Shown here: in pieces, positions 41,901 to 51,270 of the stretch
How the letters are laid out: every line of letters begins with the position of its first letter
Numbering within the stretch: the stretch's first letter is position 1
Source: Laburnicola sp. R22_1
Lineage: Eukaryota; Ascomycota; Dothideomycetes; Pleosporales; Didymosphaeriaceae
Length of the DNA: 64,000 bases
Assembly: GCA_014281115.1 (NCBI GenBank)
Contig: JACONQ010000005.1
Coordinates: 992,001-1,056,000, forward strand
Reading direction: 5' to 3'
Translations under genes and position numbers: made by a program
Notes under the pieces: generated by a model
Told to the model about the DNA's origin: nothing
Database searches by the model: none
What the model saw: only the letters and a program-made list of their open reading frames with translations

Positions 41901-44376
41901 AGCACCCGCAGCAGCCGAGAACTCTGAGTTCGAGACTGCGAAGCCCAAATCCAACCTGACAGACGAGCTCGCACAGAACGAGTCTAACATTCTTCGAGAG
42001 CTGGACCATCTGAAGAGTCTAAATGACGAAAAGGAAAAGCGCATGGCGGAGTTGAACCAAAATTATACCGAGCTGCAAGACCAGCACCAAAATACCCTGG
42101 ATTATGTGGAAGAGCTCAAAGCCGAAGTTACCAAGGCTCAGATGGTGCGCCCAAGCTCACCCTCAGCGCAGATCATTCGTCGAAAGTCGAGCCAAAATAT
42201 GGTTGCCAGCGATCGCGCAAACCGTGCATTTGCGTCCCTTAGGAACATTGCTCTTGATAATTTTGAGGATGAACCGGACACCATACAAAACTTCGAGCTC
42301 AACTTGAACGCCATCATGACCGAGTTACATTCGCGGACCGAGCGAGTCCAAGACTTGGAGGCTGAGGTTAGCTCCGTCCGCAAGGAAATGGAAGGCAAGA
42401 TGACCTTGATCAGTGGTCTCACCAAGGAACGGTCGAGCTTGAAGACGGGATCACCCATTGATATTTCTGTGGTGGCCACCATGCAAGACCAGCTCAAGCT
42501 CAGCCAAAAGCAGATCCAAGAGCTGAAGGGCTCGCACTGGCAGCGTGAGCAAGAACTCTTAGCACAGATCGCGAGCCTCAAACCGCCTGTTGCTTCTCCG
42601 GATTCTATTGATGAGCATCTTTCTCCACGACAAGTCTCAGCTCCAGTTCCAGCATCATTGGAGCAATCACTAGCGCAAGAGACTGACGGAGGGACGGACG
42701 GCGCACACCAAGCCCAAATCCTCAAGCTTCAAGAGGAATTGACTCAGTGGCAGTTCAAACACGTGCAGGCAATCGAAGCTACTAAAGCATCAGAGCAGCA
42801 ACATCTTGCAAACGTTCGAGAGCTTGAATCTGCCATGGAGAAATTACAGGATGATCACTCTACCCGCCTTGCAGAGCTGGAGAAGTCCCAGGGTACACAT
42901 GCGGAAGCCCAGCTTGAACAAGAGCAGGCTCAGCACGCCGAGCTTGTCGCAGCCCTTCAGGCCCAGGTGGACGAACACAAAGCCACTGCTATCAGTAACG
43001 CAACTCGCCTTTCTGAACTGGAAGCCCTGAACGCTAAGATTCTCCAACAAGTCGAAGACGATGCCGAGGCGTCACAGCTCAAAGAGAAGGAGCTGGAGAC
43101 CCACAGATCGCTCGTGTCGAACTTGGAGAAGCAGATCGAAGAGCACAAAGCTGCTGTTGAGTTTCATCAGCAAAGCATGGAGAGTCTCAAGCAGTCGCAC
43201 ACTACTGAGTTGGATAAACTCGCCACAGAGCTTGCCGCGCAACAAAATACGTCTCAGACGCTTCAAGCGGATCTCACCAAAGCAAAGTCTGATATGGAGA
43301 GCCTGCTCGTTGGAGTTTCTTCGGCCTTGGACGGAGAAACGGACATGGCTCAGATCCACACGAAGATTCAGACTTTGGTCGAGGAGCGTAAATCCCTGAA
43401 TGATCAAATGAGCCAAGCCCTCAGCGACCTCGAGTCAATACGAAACGAACATTCGGAGGCTACCAAGTCAGTTGAGAAACTCAAGGACAACATCAAGGAG
43501 CTTGAAGCGATCAATACGAGCGTTGTCGAGCAATGGAAAGAGGTCAGCGATAAGGAAAAGAAGAGCTCGCGACTGGTACAGGAATTGGAAGAGCAGCTGA
43601 ATGCGAATTTCGATCAGCATGCTGCAGCCACAAACCGCTTGTCTGCCCTTCAGACAGAGCGCAGCCGCGAACTGCAAGACGCGATCGACCGGAGGGAACA
43701 GCTTGAGCGAGAGGTTGAGCAATCCCGGATCCAGATTGCACTCCTGGAGGTACGTAAAAACATATCGCTTGGACGATCTATACTAACTGTGCAGTCTCAA
43801 CTTGCGGACGCGAAGCGCGGCTCTCATCGCGAGTCTGTCGATCCTCGCGAGAACCTTCAGCGTTCTAACTCTAACAACTCCAACCTTCGAACGAGCAACT
43901 CCCACAACTCATTGCCGTCGCCTCCGCCAGCCATTCCCCTTCCGCCACTACCCGGTAGCCCTCCGCCTCAGGCAAACGGATCTTCACCGCCTGCTTCTCG
44001 GCACCAGAGCAAGGACATCGCATCTGCGCAATTGGTTGAAGACCAGGAAGCCCGTATCCGGACAATCGAGAAGCACCTCTTTGCTGAGAAACAGCTCACC
44101 GCTACTCTGGAAGATGCTCTCACCGATTTGGAACAGTCGAGCCAGAAGACTAAGGAAGATGTTCAAAAGTGGCAGAAGAAATGCGCTGGCCTCGAGGAGG
44201 AGCTCAATTCGATGCGCAAAGAGCGTAGCATGGCGCGCCACTCGCTACAGGCTGTCGAAGAAGAGCGCAGTGCTCGACTCCGCGTTGAGGCTGAGCGTGC
44301 ACACCTCGAAGCTCGCATGGCCGCCCTCAACAACAGCAACAAGAAAAAGAAGAAGAGCGGGCTGAACTGCTTCTAA
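38980..44376 (+). CDS. Kinesin motor protein, N-terminal motor, probably kinesin-4-like
   Basis: A plus-end-type kinesin: an ATP-driven microtubule motor followed by a very long coiled coil. Exons: 38980-39136, 39203-39526, 39578-39750, 39796-43749 and 43795-44376, giving 1729 aa. Splicing joins A-V-R-V-R-P-P (residues 53-59), I-M-G-I-I-P and Y-V-E-I-Y-N-E across introns 1-3, as in other kinesins. The P-loop GQSGAGKS is at 136-143, switch I NAKSSRSH at 286-293 and switch II D-L-A-G-S-E near 340. Heptad-rich coiled coil fills most of 460-1590, then a Pro-rich linker and a lysine-rich tail ending K-K-K-K-S-G-L-N-C-F. Introns 2 (51 nt) and 4 (45 nt) are multiples of three without stops. Motor and exon structure are secure; the subfamily is inferred from layout and could be wrong. 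Confidence 0.88.
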
Positions 44377-45900
44377 ACGCCCAGCTCTTCATTCCAACAC
44401 ATGACCAATCGATTCTTCCGCTTCCGTGTATATTTTGCACATATACATCTGCTTAAACTGGCGCCTTGGGAGGGAAAGCTGCATACCCCGATACACCACT
44501 TCACTTTGTCCCTTTACTGCCAGGGCCTGTTATTTTCTTCTCGACATGTGTTTATGATTTGCGACTGAAGGTCTCACTGTTACTGCATATAGGCCACGCC
44601 ACTTATGGTGTCTGGCGGAGGGTATCAGCACTTTCTCTTCTCTCTTTTTTTTTGATGTGTATACGCGCCCCAGTTATTGCTGCACCATACCCCTTTTTCT
44701 TCGGCCTTTGTTTTGTTTTGTGAGACTGCATTTCTTGGTGGATATATATATCGATAATGTACCTTCAGTGGTAGTGGAAAATTGCTGGACGGGAACCTTG
44801 AACTTGAGAGGGAGCTGGACACTGTGAATAATGGAGTGAGAAGGGAGTCCACAGGGAGGAGCTTCTTGTCTATCTATTGGGTGGGGCGGAGGGATGGATG
44901 AGGGATGTGGGGATGAGATCGGATGTGGGAATGAGATACTGTAGCTTCTTAATTACATACCCTCTTGTTTTGTCTTTGATCATGGGATCCTTTTTGCGAG
45001 CGGGAATGGTATATGCTATTGACAGCGGATAATGGACATGAGGCGTTGACTGGGTGAAGCATCATACGTTGATGAAAAGTCAGGGCATGCTCTGTAATGC
45101 GTCGTATTCTACAAACTTAACATTGGTCGTTGATGTGCATAACACGGGCTGCTTTACATCTAACTACATGCGTTTCATAGCCTACTAATCATAGGTAAGC
45201 CGTGACTTGAAGTAGTCCCACCTTGGGCACCATTGCATCTCCAGCCGTCTTTAGAAACGTAACCTCTAGAGCTGAGGCATTGAGGATTCCCTATATATGG
45301 GTTGGCTCACATGCATAAGCTAAATAAGAGGTACACGAAGGTTAGTCAGATCGATGTTGGGGTGCTCGTCTACGGCCTGGCCTTAACGCGGCTGTTGTCA
45401 TTGTGGGAGGCGTGGTTGTAGATGGCGGCGTGGCCTTTGGGCGTTGAAAGTTGGAGCTGTATGAATGTACTGACTTGAGGCTTTACATCAGCTCTGCACA
45501 TCTCTTGTCTGTAGTTTTTTGCTTAGATGATGCACTCGATGCATCTCGTAGACTTGCGACTGAACTTTATAATTAATAGCGGTTCTCCTTCTCGGAATGT
45601 GGTGAGACTGTAGCTTGAGAATTGGTGGCTGTCATGGAAATAGTGATGGAAGGTAGTTATGTGTATTCGATTGTAGTCTCTACATTGAATTAGGGTTGAA
45701 CGGCATGTTTATAAATGTTTTTGTTCGCACTTTACAGGTGGTGCTCTGGGTAGAAACATTGAAATCCACTTCTAGAGAGGCTGGACGGAGAAGGAACTGT
45801 AAAGGTTCGAAAGGACGACGAGGCTACGAAAGTTTGATTTATTCTGTAGAAGGTGAACAGCGAGTTTCAAAGGGAAGGGTGGGTCGCTTACATAACTAGC
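44377..45900. other. Kinesin 3' region and intergenic DNA
   Basis: No convincing gene. T-rich and TATATATA segments at 44640-44760 could serve in 3'-end formation of the kinesin transcript. Short open frames here have no supporting features. Confidence 0.4.
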
Positions 45901-46143
45901 CCACGGCGAAACGTAGTCCCGGTGGAGCTCTCTAAATTTTCGAGCTCCGCCCGAACCTCGACTTCCACACCCTCCCACCACGAGGACTCAACGCGCCTAC
46001 ATGCGCTCCTTGATCGCCTGGATCTCTTAATGTACTAATTCGAATCAACCGCCAAGGCTCTTCGCGCGCAGTAAGTTTCACCCTCGCCTTCCCTCTGCGC
46101 TGCAAATGATTACACTTCATTAACAATCCAACTCCTAACAACT

Positions 46144-46218
46144 CCATGATGGACTTAAATACTCTAGAATTACAATGATGCACATTGTTTCTATCGCTTT
46201 GTCATCCGTCTGAGATCA
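46144..46218 (+). ncRNA. Box C/D snoRNA candidate 1 (intron 1)
   Basis: C box ATGATGG (46147-46153), internal C'-like AATGATG (46175-46181) and D box CTGA (46211-46214). CTCTAGAATTAC (46163-46174) is exactly complementary to 18S rRNA GTAATTCTAGAG near the 5' domain, as I remember it. No clear D' box follows that antisense element. The sequence before box D was not matched to rRNA. Confidence 0.55.
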
Positions 46219-46336
46219 GAGACGCTGCTAACTGGCGCACCAGGGACCGGAACATGTAGCCTGCACGTGCGTCCTGCGCTACTTCATTTCTTCAAAAGGT
46301 ACGACTTACCCCGTTCATCTCTGCACGCATACCCCG

Positions 46337-46432
46337 CACATTGATGATATTGTGACACGGAAAGGCATTCCTCGACCTGAATATACGATGTCGATTCTGT
46401 CAAACTAAGTTTCAGCCTTGTCTGATTGTGCT
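46337..46432 (+). ncRNA. Box C/D snoRNA, double guide for 18S rRNA (intron 2)
   Basis: Terminal stem GCACA (46337-46341) with TGTGC (46428-46432), C box TTGATGA (46342-46348), D' CTGA (46378-46381) and D CTGA (46423-46426). Upstream of D, TAAGTTTCAGCCTTG (46407-46421) is a 15-nt complement of 18S CAAGGCTGAAACTTA. By the box D+5 rule it targets the first G of CAAGG, which I believe is equivalent to yeast Gm1126. Upstream of D', AGGCATTCCTCG (46364-46375) complements 18S CGAGGAATGCCT, close to yeast Gm1572. It would direct Nop1/fibrillarin 2'-O-methylation in the nucleolus. This is the most complete of the five. Confidence 0.85.
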
Positions 46433-46530
46433 CCCACCTTGTCCTCTCTTACCATACGCTCTGGTTCGCAAAGCTAACGTTGCGTCTCACAGGTACATAC
46501 CGCTCACTCCTCCCTTCCGATTGCCCCTTC

Positions 46531-46662
46531 CATGATGAGATTTCTTCGATGCCACGGGCGGACAGATCGTACTCCTGGACCGGCATCCGTACAAAGCAGG
46601 ACGTACAATCCTGTGGGTGTTTGGAAAGGGAGCTACTTGTTGATAACGCATCTTCTGATCGC
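46531..46662 (+). ncRNA. Box C/D-like snoRNA candidate 3
   Basis: C box ATGATGA (46533-46539) and a distant D box CTGA (46656-46659), giving about 130 nt, long for a simple methylation guide. I found no rRNA match for the sequence before box D (GATAACGCATCTT). It could be a processing-type snoRNA, or the boxes could be chance. Confidence 0.4.
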
Positions 46663-46763
46663 CTCCATACCCCATACCTCGGTCTGTATCACAGCTTGAT
46701 CTCTGGCTAATGTAGGCTGTAGGTATGCCAATTTTTTGTCCCTGCGCGGTTCTCCATCTTCTG

Positions 46764-46836
46764 TTATGATGATATCTTGATATTCACACTGCGTGAACGG
46801 CTCTGCCGTTTTGATCTTACAAAAAAATCTGATTTA
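46764..46836 (+). ncRNA. Box C/D snoRNA candidate 4 (intron 4)
   Basis: C box ATGATGA (46767-46773) and D box CTGA (46830-46833), about 70 nt. TATTCACACTG (about 46780-46791) complements 25S CAGTGTGAATA in the peptidyl-transferase half of the molecule, as I recall that sequence; a CTGC next to it could be a degenerate D'. The terminal stem is weak. Confidence 0.5.
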
Positions 46837-47056
46837 ATGAGGTATGTTGCTTGCCTGAAGTTGGCCGTGGGTGTTTGCTAACAGAAGGCAGGCTGATCTC
46901 AGATGGAGACTATTGTATTCGTCCGGCTAGGATGATTCACTTGCGTACCAGATCAAAAGCTGATCATTGATGCTCGCAGATACCCGTTTGTCGTCTTTGG
47001 TTGCGGTTGCTCCATCGCTCGAATGGTATGTGTACCCTTCGCCTCCCACGCCCCTC

Positions 47057-47142
47057 GTATGATGAACAACCTTTATTCGCTGTGTTCTTACCGAGATCAT
47101 CGTTGAAGAAACAAACCATTTCACCTTGGAGAACTGATACCC
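47057..47142 (+). ncRNA. Box C/D snoRNA guiding 25S rRNA (intron 5)
   Basis: C box ATGATGA (47060-47066), D box CTGA (47135-47138) and a short GTA/TAC closing stem. TTCACCTTGGAGA (47121-47133), just upstream of box D, complements 25S TCTCCAAGGTGAA over 13 nt. The D+5 rule points to the first C of the CC in TCTCC. The intron has a good donor, branch site and acceptor around it. Confidence 0.75.
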
Positions 47143-47350
47143 CCACACAAGCCTCCGTTTCTCTCACCATCTGATTTGGTATGGGCGCTAACGGCTTTCA
47201 GGTCTTGCGATACCAGGAGGACATGCAGTGCAATAACGCTGTATCCACTAGCCTAGCCATGACCTGTATACAAAAAATTCCACTTTTGAAAACTTGTTCC
47301 AAACTCTGTGTTGTCCTGCACTTGACAGCGTGTCCACCCGGTAGGGTGGA

Positions 47351-48226
47351 GTCGTCAAGATACATTGACCGACGTACCTATACCCACAACTGTGCGCACC
47401 ATCCCTTGAAGCGTTTCCCTCCCGCCCGTCTTCTCTCCCGCACCGCTCTTTTCTGCCCCACCCTCGTCCCACCCGTGTGATTATCGGTGTTCGGTGGAGT
47501 CCCGCTTCGGTAAAAGGTAAGCCCCCCCATCGGGTGTCCCGCATCTAGGTATGCAAAAGGGCGGTCAGTGGGCGTGCCACGTTGGACTTGCGACGTCGTA
47601 CATGGGTCGATTCCCGAGGCTAAGAGTGAGATCCGGCTGGGCTAGAGTGGGTAAGTGCTAGGTGGGTGGGTGTCACGGCTTGAATTAAAAAGAAAGAAGA
47701 TTGGTAGCGAGGGTGCGAGGTTGGTTTGGTTTGGTTGGTATTGGGGCTGGGTGTGACGTGGCGGTGGGTGGGAGGTGTGGGGAGCTTTTTGTTTGTTGTG
47801 TGGAGGAGGATAGGTGGGGATGGTGAAGATTAGATTGGATGAGGGTGGGGTGGGAAAGAGGGGTGTTTGTTTGTTTGTTTATTTGTTTAGTTCGAGTTGG
47901 GGGAGGCTTAAGAGGTGGAGGCGGAGATGTATGTCGAGGGAGAATGAGCAGAGGTATATGTACAACGCTGTTGATGCTAATACTTGGGATGTGTTTGCTC
48001 GAATAGATGGTCGTAGTGAGTGTTTGGTAAGTTGGGTGGTGGGTGGTAGTAGACGATTGCGGTTGTTGGTACATACAGTGAAGTAGCGCCATGGGATTGG
48101 AATGCTTGTTAAATGGTGGGTATTGTCGATGCTGCTGCTGAGTCGAAGGGATGGGTACAGCTAGGTAGTTGGAAGGTGGGCACGATTCGTAAAATCAAGG
48201 CTTTAACTACTACTAGTAATTTGTTG
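47351..48226. other. Low-complexity intergenic DNA
   Basis: Long G/T-rich and purine-rich runs at 47.63-48.07 kb generate overlapping open frames on both strands, for example a Pro/Thr-rich one at 47685-48092 (-). No gene is supported. Confidence 0.4.
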
Positions 48227-49552
48227 CTATCCAAGTATACGGTCTAATAGGTAAAGGCGTTGTCGTTCTGGATAAGAGGCTCTCACGACGGCCTGAAGCG
48301 CCCCCAGGTATACACGGGAATTGAAGATAGAGCATCGCTCGTTCAAAACGAAGCCTTCAGCATGCGTCTCTGAACTGTAAGAAAGCCAATCACCACGTTC
48401 AATCCAGGACAAACCCGGATCTGTACCGAAGGTGTACACCAACTCCACAAGGGACTCCACACCGTACTCCAGCCACGTTCTGATATGTGAGACGGACTTG
48501 ACAGAAGCTCCAAGACCATGACCTTTGACCACTCGGATGCTGCAGGTACGCGACGGCGTCGGACCTTCCCATCGGGGACCCACGTGCTTTGTTGTCGCCC
48601 GACAGGCTGATAGAGACCCGAGTCTCTGACCCGCTCTCAGGCCATCCCTCCCCATCAAGAAGCCTGGCCTCGTCCTCATCATTGTACCACGGTAAGCTCA
48701 TGGGGCGAATGCCACATCTTACACTCATCAATCAATGTAAAGCCCAAATCAGCCTTGCCCATCAGCACAGCAATATATCGTGCAGATTGCACAAGGGGTT
48801 GGCGCCCTGCGAAGCTGGTCGTTCCTGACACTGTGCTTGCGAGGCCAACGTCAGATCGGGAACCATAAGGGTTGAATCCCACGTAAGCCGCCCCTACCGG
48901 CACCGGGAGTGAGAAGAAAAATCCGATCGTTCGGGACGGTCCTTTGCGCGGAGAGACCGGGATGAAAATCCTACGCTTGGCTGACGTTGCTGTTATCTCT
49001 CCAGAAGGAGTGGACGTTGGCATCTGAAACTCATGGTGGGATGGGGAGGGTAGGATGCGCTTTTGGGGTCGGAAACCGTAGGATGCGCCATCTTTCGAGA
49101 CAAGGCCGCGCCTAGAGCACCAAGGTGCGATTAGGAGGATCGCGTTCCTGGAGCTAAATCGGGAGTACGCTGGCCCGGTGTGAAGGTACTTGGTGAGAGC
49201 CGTTGCACGTGGGGTGAGCGGGTGGAGGTCAATCATGCGCAGTGGGAGAGAGAGAGCGGGATACTGGGCGTGAAACTGCACACGTCAGCACCCCATATCA
49301 TGACCAAATAAAAAGTAGTTGATTAATAACAACTCAAAAGCAAAAATAGTGATTTGATGCGGCTTACACTCGTGCTGGCGTCTCAGCCACATTCGTGGCA
49401 CGTATGTAGAGGGGATCAAATTCGGAGAATCCCAACGAGACAGGCTCGTTGAGTGATGGCGGTCTCATGCCGATCTTTACAGGCCGTAGATTGAGCAGTG
49501 AAATTAGCCTTGTCCTGACATATCGGCGGTGAAACATGATGGCAGATGTCAC
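48227..49552 (-). CDS. Uncharacterised gene, possibly damaged
   Basis: A coding signal runs leftward from about 49552. A first exon (49370-49552) joins through a 94-nt intron (49276-49369; GTGTAAG donor, CTGAC branch, TGCAG acceptor) to a frame open to about 48720. The codons read naturally across the splice (E-T-P-A-R then F-H-A-Q-Y-P). A second GTGTAAG donor near 48722 and a CCAG acceptor near 48660 could continue the frame. A further well-formed coding stretch (48227-48500, ending L-L-D-R-I-L-G) is in another frame that I could not join with standard introns. Either more short introns exist or the gene carries a frameshift. I do not recognise the product; it is near a Tc1 insertion about 370 bp upstream. 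Confidence 0.4.
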
Positions 49553-49924
49553 TGTTGCTGCGCTCGTGGACAGTCAAGCTGTCACTCTGGTCCCAATCAG
49601 GAAACCACGCCCGGAGAATGTTTGTGCTACCACGACGCCCAACACATTGGCACAAGCATCCACCGAACGATGCGCTCTAGCGTAGCGATGCAGATGCTGA
49701 CAGAGATAGCGATGCCTAGTGCTCAGCGACTCAGCAAAGCCGTGCGGCAGGAAAAGCAGGGAAGTCTGGCCTTTCCTTTCGCGGGACCGAACAACTGCTG
49801 AGCGCTGAACAGCCCAAACGGGAACGGAGAGTGCGAGGCAGCGACGAAATGGGCAGACTGGATCAAAAGCGGAAAGAAGCGATAGGTGCAGAGAGAATGA
49901 TGTGCTGGGCTACCTAGCTACGTA

Positions 49925-49971
49925 CTATGGCATCAGGCATAAGTAGTGTACATGGTCCGCGCACTGCAGGG
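49925..49971 (+). repeat. Left terminal inverted repeat (47 bp)
   Basis: Begins directly after the target TA and is identical to the reverse complement of 51222-51268. Confidence 0.95.
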
Positions 49972-50065
49972 GCACTGCCAAGATGATCACGCGATGACTC
50001 ATAGCCTCTCTACTGACAAAAATACATCTAATTACCTATAGTTTTGTACCAAAACACGTGTACCT

Positions 50066-51160
50066 TTGTCGTCGCTGCCACCCTCGCGTCATCCTCTCCC
50101 CATCCACACAATGTCAACACCATCAACTCCACCTCGCCATCGATACCTCTCGCGCGACGAGCGTCTACAGGTGCAGACCCTGCACCTAGCAGGTCATACA
50201 CAGACTTTTATTGCCAACTTGTTGGGTTTCTCACGCAGACAAGTTGCCTACGCAATCGCTAGTAACCGCGTCACGCCGAAGAAACGCTCCGGTCGCCCTC
50301 GCAAGCTCACTGATGCCCAAGTTGATGAGCTTGAGGCCTATATCAAATCCTCGCGTACAGCCAGGCAGATGAGCTATCAGGCTCTTGCAGAGGGACCTTT
50401 TGCGGAGTGGGAAGTCACACAATACGCTATACGGACTGCTCTACGCAGCAGAGGGTACACACGTCGAGTCGCCCGTGCAAAGCCTCCTCTTACTGAGAGA
50501 AATCGGCAGATTAGAGTCGCGTGGGCGGAGGAGCACCTCTGCTGGAGCTCTGAGCAATGGTGGAGCATCCTCTGGAGTGACGAAACCTGGGTCACTGGCG
50601 GCAGGCACAACAAAGTCTGGGTTACTAGGAGACCTGGAGAGGAGCTTGATGATACCTGTATAGTTGAAAAGGTACGTAGGAAGGCTGGGTGGATGTTCTG
50701 GGGCTGCTTCTCAGGCTCTACAAAGGGTCCTTGCCTGTTCTGGGAGAAGGAGTGGAAGAGTATTAATAAGGAGAGCTACTGTGAGCGCATTGTGCCCATC
50801 GTTGATGGCTGGTTACGTATGAATCCTACTTTAAAATTCATGCAGGATGGGGCGCCAGGGCACTCTGCTGCGTATACTCGCAATGAGCTTCTTGAGAGAG
50901 GCATCTCTCCCATCTACTGGCCACCCTACTCGCCAGACCTCAACCCAATTGAGGCTGTTTGGAACAAGATGAAGGACTATATACAGCTGAATTACCCTGA
51001 TCAAGAAGGTGGGAGACAGCCTACGTATGACGCTCTACGACAGATTGTACGGGAAGCGTGGGACTCAATTACAGTACAGGATCTGAGGGGGCTCATCGAC
51101 AGTATGCCGGCCAGGTGCCAGGCAGTCCTAGACGCCCAAGGCGGTCATACAATGTACTAG
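50066..51160 (+). CDS. Tc1/mariner DD34E transposase
   Basis: 364-aa cut-and-paste transposase with no stops or frameshifts. An N-terminal helix-turn-helix DNA-binding region covers about residues 25-70 and is followed by a GRPRK basic motif at 76-80. The DDE catalytic domain shows D172 in W-S-D-E-T-W, D261 in Q-D-G-A-P-G-H and E296 in S-P-D-L-N-P-I-E. Thirty-four residues separate the last two, as in Tc1-type (DD34E) enzymes. Length is normal for the family. The start could be M1 or the internal M16 (position 50111), which lies closer to the conserved part. It is expected to bind the 47-bp inverted repeats that enclose it and to integrate at TA. All visible parts needed for activity are present, so it may be functional. 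Confidence 0.95.
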   Translation: MSSLPPSRHPLPIHTMSTPSTPPRHRYLSRDERLQVQTLHLAGHTQTFIANLLGFSRRQVAYAIASNRVTPKKRSGRPRKLTDAQVDELEAYIKSSRTARQMSYQALAEGPFAEWEVTQYAIRTALRSRGYTRRVARAKPPLTERNRQIRVAWAEEHLCWSSEQWWSILWSDETWVTGGRHNKVWVTRRPGEELDDTCIVEKVRRKAGWMFWGCFSGSTKGPCLFWEKEWKSINKESYCERIVPIVDGWLRMNPTLKFMQDGAPGHSAAYTRNELLERGISPIYWPPYSPDLNPIEAVWNKMKDYIQLNYPDQEGGRQPTYDALRQIVREAWDSITVQDLRGLIDSMPARCQAVLDAQGGHTMY

Positions 51161-51221
51161 AAACTCTATACAAAACAAGACAATACCGGGCTTACGTTAT
51201 CTGACTCCTGCCAAGTTACAT

Positions 51222-51268
51222 CCCTGCAGTGCGCGGACCATGTACACTACTTATGCCTGATGCCATAG
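51222..51268 (-). repeat. Right terminal inverted repeat (47 bp)
   Basis: Perfect reverse complement of 49925-49971, followed by the target TA. Confidence 0.95.
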
Positions 51269-51270
51269 TA

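Larger units (their letters stand above)
45950..47350 (+). ncRNA. Putative non-coding snoRNA host gene
   Basis: A series of introns with strong fungal splice signals but no coding potential in the exons. Introns: 46072-46244 (GTAAGT, branch GCTAAC at 46228), 46300-46493 (GTACGA, branch GCTAAC at 46474), about 46494-46723 (GTACAT, branch GCTAAT), 46724-46892 (GTATGC, branch TGCTAAC) and 47027-47202 (GTATGT, branch GCTAAC at 47188). Each holds a box C/D snoRNA candidate. Exons between them (for example 46245-46299 and 46893-47026) carry no conserved frame. The acceptor at 46493 is immediately followed by a donor, so exon 3 may be absent or the site may splice recursively. Intronic C/D snoRNAs in non-coding hosts are known in filamentous ascomycetes. 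Transcript ends are estimates. Confidence 0.7.
49925..51268 (+). mobile_element. Intact Tc1-like DNA transposon
   Basis: 1344 bp bounded by TA (49923-49924 and 51269-51270), with perfectly identical 47-bp inverted repeats at 49925-49971 and 51222-51268. The repeats begin CTATGGCATCAGG and end GCACTGCAGGG before the ends diverge. The interior holds one uninterrupted transposase gene. Composition matches host genes and there is no RIP. It sits between the minus-strand unknown gene and the kinase leader. Confidence 0.95.

Noticed and set aside
45530..45566. A further C/D snoRNA-like pair (GATGATG and CTGA)
   Set aside because: The spacing is under 45 nt, the C box is imperfect, and no intron signals or guide match were found.
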